From Plazaster borealis (lineage: Eukaryota; Echinodermata; Asteroidea; Forcipulatida; Labidiasteridae): 64,000 nt of DNA. Below are positions 41,101 through 52,361 of the stretch, one piece after another (within the stretch, counting starts at the first letter, position 1; every line of letters begins with the position of its first letter). The notes beneath the pieces are model-generated. The model searched no databases and was not told the origin of the DNA. It saw nothing but the letters and a program-made list of their open reading frames with translations. Where the stretch lies: assembly GCA_021014325.1 (NCBI GenBank), contig CM037472.1:11036001-11100000 (forward strand). The letters are read 5' to 3'. Both the position numbers and the translations under genes were made by a program.

Positions 41101-44100
41101 TTCTGTGTACAAAAATCCCATTGAACATGCTCTTGAGGAACATTCTGAGTATCCCCACTTGCTGGTCATTTCCGGTATGAAGATTGCACAAAGTGGCTAT
41201 AAAACGTTGATTTGTGGACTCAGGGATATGAGAGGCAGATTTTGATATAAACTTTGTGTCTCTAGCATGCTTAGTTCATGAGTTATTGTCAAACATAGCG
41301 CAGAATTTGTTTCAAGCCGGTTTTTTGGCAGGAATTCTCTTGCATGTGTTGATACGTAGCCCCAGTTGGTGGTGGTAGCAACCCTACTTCCTGGCCGATC
41401 TCCTCGCCTACAAAATGGTCACAGAAACAAAATTACAACGACGAGAAAGCCCTTGAAATGGGCTTTCCACTGGTATAAAATTTGTACAAATCCAGCATTA
41501 TTTTGAGGGTGATTTGGCCGTCCTTATGTTGTACACCTCTCTTTGACAGTTCTATGTACAAAAATCCCATTGAACATGCTCTTGAGGAACATTCTGAGTA
41601 TCCCCACTTGCTGGTCATTTCCGGTATGAAGATTGCACAAAGTGGCCATAAAACGTTGATTTGTGGACTCAGGGATATAAGAGGCAGATTTTGATATAAA
41701 CTTTGTGTCTCTAGCATGCTTAGTTCATGAGTTATTGTCAAACATAGCGCAGAATTTGTTTCAAGCCGTTTTTTGGCAGGAAATGTCTTGCATGTGTTGA
41801 TTTGTAGCCCCAGTTGGTGGTGGTAGCAACCGTACTTCCTGGCCGCTCTACTCGCCTACAAAATGGTCACAGAAACAAAACTAATACGAGGAGAGAGCCG
41901 TTGAGATGGGCTTTCCAATGGTACAAAACTTGTACAAATCCAGCATTATTTTGAGGGTGATTTGGCCGTCCTTATGTTGTATTTCTCTCTTTGACAGTTC
42001 TGTGTACATAAATCCCATTGAACATGCTCTTGAGGAACACTCTGAGTATCCCCACTTGCTGGTCATTTCCGGTATAAAGATTGCACAAAGTTGCCTTAAA
42101 ACTCAGGGATATGAGAGGCAGATTTTGATATAAACTTTGTGTCTCTAGCATGCTTAGTTCATGAGTTATTGTCAAACATAGCGCAGAATTTGTTTCAAGC
42201 AGTTTTTTTGGCAGGAATTCTCTTGCATGTGTTGATACGTAGCCCCAGTTGGTGGTGGTAGCAACCCTACTTCCTGGCCGCTCTTCTTGACTACAAAATC
42301 GTCACAGAAACAAAACTAGGACGACGAGAGAGCCCTTGAGATGGGCTTTCCAATGGTATAAAACTTGTACAAATCCAGCATTCTTTTGAGGGTGATTTGG
42401 CCGTCCTTATGTTGTATACCTCTCTTTGACAGTTCTGTGTACAAAAATCCCATTGAACATGCTCTTGAGGAACATTCTGAGTATCCCCACTTGCTGGTCA
42501 TTTCCAATATGAAGACTGCACAAAGTGGCCATAAACGTTGATTTTTGGACTCAGGGATATGAGAGGCAGATTTTGGTTTAAACTTTGTGTCTGTAGCATG
42601 CTTAGTTCATGAGTTATTGTCAAACATAGCGCAGAATTTGTTTCAAGCCCTTTTTTGGCAGGAATTCTCTTGCATGTGTTGATACGTAGCCCCAGTTGGT
42701 GGTGGTAGCAACCCTACTTCCTGGCCGCTCTCCTCGCCTACAAAATGGTCACAGAAACAAAATTAATACGAGGAGAGAGCCCTTGAGATGGGCTTTCCAA
42801 TGGTATAACATTTGTACAAATCCAGCATTATTTTGAGGGTGATTTGGCCGTCCTTATGTTGTACACCTCTCTTTGACAGTTCTATGTACAAAAATCCCAT
42901 TGAACATGCTCTTGAGGAACATTCTGAGTATCCCCACTTGCTGGTCATTTCCGGTATGAAGACTGCACTAAGTGGCCATAAAACGTTGATTTGTGGACTC
43001 AGGGATATGAGAGGCAGATTTGATATAAACTTTGTGTCTCTAGCATGCTTAGTTCATGAGTTATTGTCAAACATAGCGCAGAATTTGTTTCAAGCCGTTT
43101 TTTGGCAGGAAATGTCTTGCATGTGTTGATACGTAGCCCCGGTTGGTGGTGGTAGCAACCCTACTTCCTGGCCGCTCTACTCGCCTACAAAATGGTCACA
43201 GAAACAAAATTAGAACGACGAGAGAGCCCTTGAGATGGGCTTTCCAATGGTATAAAACTTGTACAAATCCAGCATTATTTTGAGGGTGATTTTGCCGTCC
43301 TTATGTTGTATTTCTCTCTTTGACAGTTCTGTGTACAAAATTCCCATTGAACATGCTCTTGAGGAACATTCTGAGTATCCCCACTTGCTGGTCATTTCCG
43401 GTATGAAGACTGCTAAAGTGGCCATAAAACGTTGATTTTTGGACTCAGCGATATGAGAGGCAGATTTTGATATAAACTTTGTGTCTCTAGCATGCTTAGT
43501 TCATGAGTTATTGTCAAACATAGCGCACAATGTGTTTCAAGCCGTTTTTTGGCAGGAATTCTCTTGCATGTGTTGATACGTAGCCTCAGTTGGTGGTGGT
43601 AGGAAGCCTACTTCCTGGCCGCTCTCGTCGCCTACAAAATGGTCACAGAAACAAAACTAATACGACGAGAGAGCCCTTGAAATGGGCTTTCCACTGGTAT
43701 AAAATTTGTACAAATCCAGCATTATTTTGAGGGTGATTTGGCCGTCCTTATGTTGTACACCTCTCTTTGACAGTTCTATGTACAAAAATCCCATTGAACA
43801 TGCTCTTGAGGAACATTCTGAGTATCCCCACTTGCTGGTCATTTCCGGTATGAAGATTGCACAAAGTGGCCATAAAACGTTGATTTGTGGACTCAGGGAT
43901 ATAAGAGGCAGATTTTGATATAAACTTTGTGTCTCTAGCATGCTTAGTTCATGAGTTATTGTCAAACATAGCGCAGGAAATGTTTCAAGCCTTTTTTTGG
44001 CAGGAAATGTCTTGCATGTGTTGATACGTAGCCCCAGTTGGTGGTGGTAGCAACCGTACTTCCTGGCCGCTCTCTTCGCCTACAAAATTGTTACAGAAAC

Positions 44101-47095
44101 AAAACTACAACGACAAGACAGCCCTTGAGATGGGCTTTCCAATGGTATAAAACTTGTACAAATCCAGCATTATTTTGAGGGTGATTTGGCCGTCCTTATG
44201 TTGTATTTCTCTCTTTAACAGTTCTGTGTACAAAAATCCCATTGAACATGCTCTTGAGGGACATTCTGAGTATCACCACTTGCTGGTCATTTACGGTATG
44301 AAGATTGCACAAAGTGGCCTTAAAACGTTGATTTGTGGACTTAGGGATATGAGAGGCAGATTTTGATATGAACTTTGTGTCTCTAGCATGCTTAGTTCAT
44401 GAGTTATTGTCAAACATAGCGCAGAATTTGTTCCAAGTCGTTTTTTTGCAGGAATTATCTTGCATGTGTTGATACGTAGCCCCAGTTGGTGGTGGTAGCA
44501 ACCCTACTTCTTGGCCGCTCTCCTCGCCTACAACATTGTTACAGAAACAAAATTAAAACGACGAGGGAGCCCTTGAGATGGGCTTTCCAATGGTATAAAA
44601 CTTGTACAAATCCAGCATTATTTTGAGGGTGATTTGGCCGTCCTTATGTTGTATTTCTCTCTTTGACAGTTCTGTGTACAAAAATCCCATTGAACATGCT
44701 CTTGAGGAACATTCTGAGTATCCCCACTTGCTGGTCATTTCCGGTATGAAGATTGCACAAAGTAGCCTTAAAACGTTGATTTTTGGATACAGGGATATGA
44801 GAGGCAGACTTTGATATAAACTTTGTGTCTCTAGCATGCTTAGTTCATGAGTTATTGTCAAACATAGCGCAGAATTTGTTTCAAGCCGTTTTTTGGCAGG
44901 AATTCTCTTGCATGTGTTGATACGTAGCCCCAGTTGGTGGTGGTAGCAACCCTACTTCCTGGCCGCTCTCCTCGCCTACAAAATTGTTACAGAAACAAAA
45001 CTACAACGACGAGAGAGCCCTTGAGATGGGCTTTCCGATGGTATAAAACTTGTACAAATCCAGCATTCTTTTGAGGGTGATTTGGCCGTCCTTATGTTGT
45101 ATTTCTCTCTTTGACAGTTCTGTGTACAAAAATCCCATTGAACATGCTCTTGAGGAACATTTTGAGTATCCCCACTTGCTGGTCATTTCCGGTATGAAGA
45201 CTGCACAAAGTGGCCATAAAACGTTGATTTGTGGACTCAGGGATATGAGAGGCAGATTTTGATATAAACTCTGTGTCTCTAGCATGCTTAGTTCATGAGT
45301 TATTGTCAAACATAGCGCAGAAAATGGTTCAAGCCGTTTTTTTGGCAGGAAATGTCTTGCATGTGTTGATTCGTAGCCCCAGTTGGTGGTGGTAGCAACC
45401 CTACTTCCTGGCCGCTCTCCTCGCCTACAAAATAGTCACAGAAACAAAACTAGGACGACGAGAGAGCCCTTGAGATGGGCTTTCCAATGGTATAAAACTT
45501 GTACAAATCCAGCATTCTTTTGAGGGTGATTTGGCCGTCCTTATGTTGTACACCTCTCTTTGACAGTTCTATGTACAAAAATCCCATTGAACATGCTCTT
45601 GAGGAACATTCTGATTATCCCCACTTGCTGGTCATTTCCGGTATGAAGATTGCACAAAGTGGCCATAAAACGTTGATTTGTGGACTCAGGGATATGAGAG
45701 GCAGATTTTTATATGAACTTTGTGTCTCTAGCATGCTTAGTTCATGAGTTATTGTCAAACATAGCGCAGAATTTGTTTCAAGCCTTTTTTTGGCAGGAAA
45801 TGTCTTGCATGTGTTGATTCGTAGCCCCAGTTGGTGGTGGTAGCAACCCTACTTCCTGGCCGCTCTCCTCGGTTACAAAATGGTCACAGAAACAAAATTA
45901 ATACGAGGAGAGAGCCCTTGAGATGGGCTTTCCAATGGTATAAAACTTGTACAAATCCAGCATTCTTTTGAGGGTGATTTGGCCGTCCTTATGTTGTATT
46001 TCTCTCTTTGACAGTTCTGTGTACAAAAATCCCATTGAACATGCTCTTGAGGAACATTCTGAGTATCCCCACTTGCTGGTCATTTCCGGTATGAAGATTG
46101 CACAAAGTGGCCTTAAAACGTTGATTTTTGGATACAGGGATATGAGAGGCAGATTTTTATATAAACTTTGTGTCTCTAGCATGCTTAGTTCATGAGTTAT
46201 TGTCAAACATAGCGCAGAATTTGTTTCAAGCCGTTTTTTCGCAGGAATTCTCTTGCATGTGTTGAAACGTAGCCCCGGTTGGTGGTGGTAGCAACCGTAC
46301 TTCCTGGCCGCTCTCCTCGACTACAAAATCGTCACAGAACCAAATTAGGACGACGAGAGAGCCCTTGAGATGGGCTTTCCAATGGTATAAAACTTGTACA
46401 AATCCAGCATTCTTTTGAGGGTGATTTGGCCGTCCTTATGTTGTATTTCTCTCTTTGACAGTTCTGTGTACAAAAATCCCATTGAACATGCTCTTGAGGA
46501 ACATTCTGAGTATCCCCACTTGCTGGTCATTTCCGGTATGAAGATTGCACAAAGTGGCCTTAAAACGTTGATTTTTGGATACAGGGATATGAGAGGCAGA
46601 CTTTGATATAAACTTTGTGTCTCTAGCATGCTTAGTTCATGAGTTATTGTCAAACATAGCGCAGAATTTGTTTCAAGCCGTTTTTTTGGCAGGAATTCTC
46701 GTGCATGTGTTGATACGTAGCCCCAGTTGGTGGTGGTAGCAACCCTACTTCCTGGCCGCTCTCCTCGCCTACATAAAACCGTCACAGAAACAACAATATG
46801 ATGAGGACAAAGCCCTTGAGATGGGCTTTCCAATGGTATAAAACTTGTACAAATCCAGCATTATTTTGAGGGTGATTTGGCCGTCCTTAAGTTGTATTTC
46901 TCTCTTTGACAATTCTGTTTACAAAAATCCCGTTGAACATGCTCTTGAGGAACATTCTGAGTATCCCCACTTGCTGGTCATTTCCGGTATGAAGATTATA
47001 CAAAGTGGCCATAAAACTTTGATTTTTGGACTTAGGGATATGAGAGGCAGACTTTGATATAAACTTTGTGTCTTTATAGCATGCTTAGTTCATGA
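38190..47095. repeat. Degenerating right edge of the satellite array
   Basis: From about 38 kb rightwards, units gain private substitutions and indels. Examples are an inserted GAACT near 39998, loss of about 14 bases near 42102 (AAAACTCAGGG), a changed TATA block (GGTACAAAAC near 41920, GTATAACATTTG near 42803), a one-base loss near 43020, and ACATAAAACCG near 46772. The core between about 2 and 38 kb shows few such changes. Edge decay is expected where a unit has fewer partners for unequal exchange. Confidence 0.8.
38739..39187. repeat. Satellite monomer of rare haplotype I
   Basis: This is the third copy of the linked TTGCTTAAAGTGG / GATACAGAGATATG variants, three units from the copy at 37392. 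It lies in the decaying right part of the array. Confidence 0.8.
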
Positions 47096-47145
47096 GGGTG
47101 ATTTGGCCGTCCCTACTTTGTATTTCTGTCTATGTATTTCTCTGA
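47060..47145. repeat. Terminal satellite remnant with internal deletion
   Basis: The last unit reads through GCATGCTTAGTTCATGAG and then jumps straight to GGTGATTTGGCCGTCC, which normally lies on the far side of the monomer boundary. The join lies in a TGAG shared by both sides. The trace fades within TATTTCTGTCTATG, and no satellite is seen beyond it. Confidence 0.75.
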
Positions 47146-47215
47146 AAACACGGCGAGCGAATTTCCTGTCACGTTGACCAAATGACATCCTGTCATGCAT
47201 TGTTTACGAGACAAA

Positions 47216-47343
47216 CTTGTCATACTGACAAGATTCCAAGTACGTAACACAGAATTCTATTTTTCTTTGACAAGAAAGTGACGTCTTTCACTTTGCGCAT
47301 GCACTCATTATAGCGGTATATAAAGAGTGGTCAGTATGACAAG
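47216..47343. repeat. 14-bp perfect inverted repeat flanking a TATA-like motif
   Basis: CTTGTCATACTGAC at 47216-47229 is the exact reverse complement of GTCAGTATGACAAG at 47330-47343. A TATATAAAG motif at 47317-47325 lies just inside the right arm. No open frame of useful length follows on either side, so no transcript is claimed. It could be the remains of a small inverted-repeat element at the satellite border. Confidence 0.5.
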
Positions 47344-48248
47344 ACATTTTGACAAGACATTGACGAGATCATTTTAGTCATTGTGACAACCTTGGCGAGA
47401 TCTAATTAATTGTGCACAAATTTAGAACTCGAGGTTTATTCAAAACCATTGTAGGTATAATAGCCTTTCCTACACAGTAGCTTACATTTCAATGTGTGTA
47501 AGTTTATAGCTATAAGTAGGAAGTTCAATTGAAACAAATTTTGTTCAAAATTACACACCATAGACAGTAAAGCCCAAAAAGTCTATACTTGGAACGAAGC
47601 ATTTAAAAGTAACATATTTGTTCTTAGCAAGACTAGGATCACAAATCATATCTTGTTTGTTGCTTACCAATGATTGTGAGAATAAGCAACTTTAAAACAA
47701 AATCTTAACGAGACTCATGGTGAATACTTGAAGCCCTAAATGTAGATGCAGGCAAGAAACACAATTGGCGAATATCCCAATAGGTTCCAATTGGAAAAAT
47801 TATCTATGAACTTTATAAAAATAATAGAGTCCATTTCCTTTTTCTGGGACATGCTCTCCACACAAAAGAAGTGGCCGACTGTTAAAAATTGTTACTAAAA
47901 TTAAAGTCTTTGTACAAAGGTTCAAGCAAAAATGTCAATCAACAGACTGACAAAAACCACATTTTGAAATAATCAACATACTGACAAAAAGTACTTGCTC
48001 AATCCACAGACTGACGCAAAGCTATTGCAAACGCTCATTGTAACAAGTCACTCTGTGGTTTGATGCGAAAATGCTCAGCCACAATCTCACCGAGGCGTGT
48101 GCACAACCCTATGGATTGGGAACCCTCGTAGTCGTGAGAGTAGTAACTTCGCGCGAAGCAGCAGTCTCGCGAGATAGTTGCGAGAGAGCCGTTTCGCTAT
48201 CAACGCGACAGACATTTAACGACTTGTCCGCAAGTCTAGCACAAGAGT
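47344..48248. other. No recognisable gene
   Basis: This AT-rich intergenic stretch has only short stop-bounded frames. I see no splice-flanked exon, RNA gene or repeat that I can name. Confidence 0.5.
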
Positions 48249-48401
48249 AGCTAAGCACATCAAAATTATGCTTACCAGAATATGAACACCGGCCAAAATA
48301 CACACGTACCACATATGTACCTCTGGTATTCCGCTCATTTTTGCTTAGCAGAAGATAGTGAAGCTACATTCTCTGCTTAGCAGCTGTATGAAAGTGGGCC
48401 C
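48249..48401. mobile_element. MITE-like repeat, 5' truncated (CAATTTCATAGAGC family)
   Basis: The internal blocks GCTAAGCAC, ATGCTTACCAG, GGCCAAAATAC, CCGCTCATTTTTGCTTAGCAG and the end TATGAAAGTGGGCCC match the element at 51445-51636 in order. The left terminal repeat is not recognisable. The element has no coding capacity. I associate this repeat style with echinoderm genomes, from memory only. Confidence 0.6.
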
Positions 48402-48817
48402 AGGGCTGGTTATCAAATATTTGGGTCAATGATAAAAATTAAAAAAATAACTGTATGGATGGTTATGGAGAACAATAGACTGTGCAAGGCTCGCGCGTAT
48501 TCGAACTTCGAGACCATTGTATGTGGTCCCAACCATATGGAGTTTTACGTGGGCGAGATTTTGTTTTGTCAATTTTTTTAGTTTAACATATTTTATTGAC
48601 CATGAACACTATATATGTTGTTGGGAATGTAACACTAAGTGATACAAAATATGAAAGTAAAATCAATTCCACAATGTAACGAAGAAAACCCGAAAATTAA
48701 ACTTGACCTCAGCTTCCGGTTACTTGCCAAAAATTAAGAATGTTTGCCCAGCTCCGAAACTTTAATGTAAACGCTTGCTTTGGTCGCGCGATGATCGTCA
48801 GCGTCCTCTTTAAACTT

Positions 48818-48876
48818 GTTTGTTGTTTGTTTGTTTGTTTGTTTGTTTGTTTGTTTGTTTGTTTGTTTGTTTGTTT
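48818..48876. repeat. (GTTT)n microsatellite
   Basis: This is an almost uninterrupted TTTG/GTTT tetranucleotide run of about 14 copies. Confidence 0.95.
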
Positions 48877-48966
48877 TACGACCGTATGCCATCTAGATCT
48901 AGACGGTTCACAGGTGAAAACACGCACGCGCAAGGGACTTGCTCACACATAACGTACATGAAACTT

Positions 48967-49155
48967 GGCCCAATTTCATAGAGCGGCTAAGCACAACAAT
49001 TTGCTTAGCATGAAATTTCTTCCATGATTAAAACAGGATTACCAACCAAATTTCCATGTGTTGCATATTGCTTGTTACTGCCTGGTATTAAGCTATTGTT
49101 TGCTTATCCTGAAAATCAAGTGGAAATTTGGTTGGTAATCCTGTTTTTATCAAGT
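48967..49155. mobile_element. MITE-like repeat with a 26-bp internal hairpin
   Basis: It begins GGCCCAATTTCATAGAGC with GGCTAAGCACAACAA, like the left end of 51445-51636. Inside it, 49031-49056 and 49121-49146 are perfect inverted 26-bp arms separated by 64 bases. I could not find the matching right terminal repeat, so the right border is approximate. Confidence 0.55.
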
Positions 49156-49445
49156 GTTCAAGAATGCTCTGTGTGTAAAATAAAGTGACATGGTGTTTAG
49201 TCGTAATAAACGTTTGGCGCAAACATTCTTAGGGCTCTGTCATTAAGTGCAAGTGTATCGTTTTAAACACTATCTGTGTGTCTTAAACATTATTGGGAAA
49301 CTGAGTTTCCGAATGTACCAAAAAAGGTTAAGTTCACGAGAGTGCCACTTTACCAATATTCAACAAAGATCAAGCAACTTTGAGTTTCAGCTTTTGTTAA
49401 CCCCGAATGTAGTTAGGCGTGTTCATCGATGCAGTGAAGTATCCG

Positions 49446-49700
49446 AATGAATGTACTCTTCATGATGTTTTATGAATTTAACTTAAACCGAAGCAGGACA
49501 CAAAGTCAAAAATGGAGTTGCTACCGTAATGGCATAAAGAACAATGTCCCAAAACTCACCGCGTGTTTGTTGGGGTGTTTGTTTGTTTGTTTGTTTGTTG
49601 GGGTGTTTGTTTGTTTGTTTATTTGTTTGTTTGTTTGTTTGTTGGTTTTTGTTTCGTTTTCCATCGTGATTAGTCCCCCCCTATTGTGACTGATGCATCA
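49446..49700 (-). pseudogene. Duplicate of the GPCR gene 3' flank (decayed copy A)
   Basis: The sequence from GAATGTACTC through GCAGGACACAAAGTCAAAAA and TTGCTACCGTAATGGC to AACAATGTCCC is collinear with 54570-54690 just downstream of the GPCR stop codon (GCAGGACACAACATCAAAAA, TTGCTGCCGTAATGAC, TCATTGTCCC). Together with the blocks at 51775-51880 and 52529-53525, it marks an eroded tandem copy of the receptor locus. No receptor coding sequence survives in this block. Confidence 0.6.
49563..49655. repeat. (GTTT)n microsatellite, interrupted
   Basis: GTTT runs are broken twice by TTGGGGTG and once by TTTATTTG. The tract lies inside the duplicated 3'-flank block and is absent at the matching place near 54690, where only a short T-run is present. 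Confidence 0.9.
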
Positions 49701-51444
49701 GAGAGATTTAATCGATCCATGAAGAATTGTTAGTATAACTGTCGCTTTTGGAATGCTCTGCCACCTTTAATCAGTTATGCTGTATGAAATACAGTTTGTG
49801 TCGCTTGTCGTGTAATCGTTGATAATTGTGTTTATCAAGCATCAATTCAACAAACTATCTTATTTATATTTCTATACCAAGCGGTGTCTTCGAATGATCC
49901 TACAAAGTCGGAAATTGAAGAGGTGAAAAGCGTTGTACGTTACGCTCCAATTAAGAAGTACTCCTTTCTAGCAACAAAAATGCCCTTCGATCTTTGTCGG
50001 TTTCCCCCCAGTGTCAATAGATTTAGTTGTTAGCAGACATCAAGCTAATAAAAGACGTGTTTATTCATCTAGATCACCCGGGAGGCATCGATTTCCGGGG
50101 GACAAAATCTCCTGCCACACCGGCTGGCAATTTTTCCAGGTAACTTGGAGGCAATCAACTGCACTGCATGTACAAGGAACACTTCGGAAGTACAGCATAC
50201 ATTTATACCAATATCTTACTGTCCCCAAGGCAACTATGTGGAAATTAACATGTGAATGTTTTGTCGTCAAAGAGAGTGCCTGGAACTGGTTGCCTGTAAA
50301 GTGCCTCGTGTGACATGGCCCTGACAGAGCGGTCCGAACCGCCGCTTTTCTGCGTAATATGTGCCACAGGTTCGCTCAAGGCAGTTGCGCAAACACAGGA
50401 GAAATCAGCATGTAAAACAAACTGGATTAGTTGAAAAGCCAATACATCACAGTGGCGTAACTAATTAAGCAAGGGCTTGTTGGGGGGCCGGGGAAGGGCA
50501 CGCGTGGCCCCAACTGATTTCCATGATTCGAAGGGCTATTTATTGCGAATTATTGCGTTCCCGTTTGTTACAGTGACGAGAATAGATCTTTCTTTTGAAC
50601 CATTTTCATAATAACTCTGATCTATTCTCCAGAGTCGAAGAGACTCCGTAATGCTGATGTAAAAACTCTCCAATTTACTATTCACATTATAAATATATAT
50701 TTATATACATCAATTTAAATTACTTTGCATGGTTTGATTTGGTTTTATTGGTTTTTATTACAGTCACGATCATTACATAAAAGTGCATAATTATTAATGA
50801 CATATATATGGGAAATTTACAACGCGGTACAGTACGCTACACAGTACATCATGGGAAATGTTTAAATCTTGCGTGACTTACATAATGAAGTTTGAGTTAG
50901 TTGATCACAAGATTTCCGAATACTTGTTTTTTTTTATCTTTTGAATAATGACACTTGACTTGTTTGAATGTTATACTCTGTGCATGTCAGTGACAAATAT
51001 GGTTATAATGCGAAACTCAGTTTTTTAGCCTGCGCCTCGTAAGTTGTAATTACTCAATGTAATTATCTGAAAATGACCTCATCGGGGCAAACAGACAACT
51101 CTATATCCCATTTAAGAAAATACAGTAAGAAAGCAATTTAAGAGTCATTAATTTACTTAATTACCGGTACTATAGTTATACCAAGAAAGAAACTGTAATG
51201 TTACAGAGAAAATTTGTAATTTCTTTTTGAGTTAAAAACATGTATACGTCGATAGCGACGACGCTAAAGTTTAGATAATTACATGGTAACTAATTAGTTT
51301 ATAATTCGTTAATAAGTATATCTAAAACAAACCAAAGCTTCAATCTTGTGCCATCATTTAGGCAAGCACTATTCCATAGATTGCGCGTTACGTTTATTGT
51401 TTAACGCATCATGATTCTTTGACCGATGATGTTGACGCAAATAG
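49701..51444. other. No recognisable gene
   Basis: This stretch is AT-rich with short frames only. A somewhat GC-richer block at about 50080-50440 has a 100-codon open frame without an ATG start or recognisable domains, and I do not call it a gene. In position it would lie within the eroded receptor copy, so it is probably inserted or diverged DNA. Confidence 0.45.
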
Positions 51445-51636
51445 GGCCCAATTTTATAGAGCTGTTTAAGCACAACAAGTTGCTAAGCACAACTAAAATA
51501 TGCTTACCATATCAAGGTTACCAGCCAAAATACTACTCCACAAATATCATCTGTGACTGGTATACCGCTCATTTTTGCTTAGCAGAAAGTTGTTAAGAAC
51601 TAATTGCTGCTTAAGCGGCTCTATGAAACTGGTGCC
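51445..51636. mobile_element. MITE, about 192 bp, terminal inverted repeats CAATTTTATAGAGC
   Basis: The left end GGGCCCAATTTTATAGAGCTG pairs with the right end GGCTCTATGAAACTGGTGCC as an imperfect terminal inverted repeat. Interior GCTTACCAT, ACCAGCCAAAATAC and CCGCTCATTTTTGCTTAGCAG are shared with 48249-48401. It has no open frame and so is non-autonomous. It sits inside the decayed receptor duplicate. Confidence 0.7.
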
Positions 51637-51774
51637 TGTATATACGAAGCGGCAGCGTGACTTAAAATTAAGCCCTGCACGCAACGCGTATCCCTTATGC
51701 GTCAAAGCATTGGTGCAGATACAGGGCACATGCAAATAATGTAACCATAATAATTATTTTATGAAGAAGGTTAT

Positions 51775-51880
51775 GAGTTTCTTTACCAGAGTTTGGGGAA
51801 CCGGAGCTGCCACACTTTGACAGACTGAATATTTTGTCCGACAGACCACTTTGTCCGACTAATGACGATCTGCAAGACAG
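51775..51880 (-). pseudogene. Decayed GPCR exon 2 fragment (copy A)
   Basis: Read on the minus strand, an intact-looking acceptor CTGTCTTGCAG is followed by a region ending GTGTGGCAGCTCCGG...TTCCCCAAACTCTGGTAAAG. This aligns with the start of receptor exon 2 (GATGTGGCAGCTCCGAGC...TTCCCAGACCCTGGTGAAG at about 55020-55055). The functional copy continues into TM6, while this one reaches a stop at the CTGGTAAAG position and then loses similarity. It is a broken paralogous remnant and not a working gene. Confidence 0.65.
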
Positions 51881-52361
51881 CATTGGTTGGACATGATGGT
51901 GCCAATCTATTGTCGAACAAAAACTCCTCGTTACGCTGTGGACTGACGGTTAGATATTTGGACTGAACAACACGCACGGTGGCAGCTTTTGAGAAAACGT
52001 GAACTTTCCCTTCCGATCCAAACAATTATAGTTGTAGGATAACATGAAATTAAGTCCATCTTAGACAGTTGGCACACAATATTGACATTGTTATGACTGA
52101 TCTTAATAGTATATAGAAAATGTTGAGAAATCTGAGAAACGATTCATGCGTGACTCGTTTCTCAGATTCATATGTTTGTGGGTGAAAAATTATCCAAACC
52201 ATATTACTTCGAAGGGACTCCTTTCTCAAAATAGTTTAAACTATCAACAGCTGCAGTGCTTATCACCAAGTCATGTTTATGGTCATTAATTTTTGGAGTA
52301 TTTACCAATCTATTACATTACCAAATATTTAATTAACAAACTGAATTGTTTACATTTTCAG

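Larger units (their letters stand above)
1..47095. repeat. Satellite array, about 105 tandem units of about 448 bp
   Basis: A single sequence recurs head-to-tail with period 447-449 bp. A representative unit is 5130-5577. The stretch from the CTTTGACAGTTCT motif through TGCTGGTCATTTCC is nearly invariant. Differences cluster at a few sites: TGTATTTC versus TGTACACC, GATTTTTGG versus GATTTGTGG, TTCCGGTATG versus TTCCAATATG, and a T-tract after CAAGCCG. The window opens inside a unit, so the array continues to the left. Every unit keeps long open frames on both strands, but the unit-to-unit changes are mostly amino-acid-changing (for example KINVLRQLCAIF, QINVLWPLCAVF and KINVLRQFCAIF on the minus strand). 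I therefore read this as non-coding satellite DNA homogenised by unequal exchange. I do not recognise the family, and no rRNA, snRNA or tRNA gene is visible in the unit. Confidence 0.97.

Noticed and set aside
252..46833. About 100 minus-strand frames of about 102 codons and about 100 plus-strand frames of 70 codons treated as a tandem gene family
   Set aside because: They repeat with the satellite period, are mostly changed by amino-acid substitutions, overlap each other on opposite strands, and have no domain or signal sequence.
1..47095. CRISPR array
   Set aside because: The period is about 448 bp, with no short repeats separated by unique spacers, and the genome is eukaryotic.
1..47095. 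Tandem 5S rRNA, histone or other multi-copy gene cluster
   Set aside because: No 5S internal control regions, no histone protein motifs, and no rRNA-like sequence could be seen in the monomer.
50011..50313. 100-codon plus-strand frame
   Set aside because: No ATG at the start, no recognised domain, and an overlapping open frame on the other strand. It may be part of an unknown repeat.
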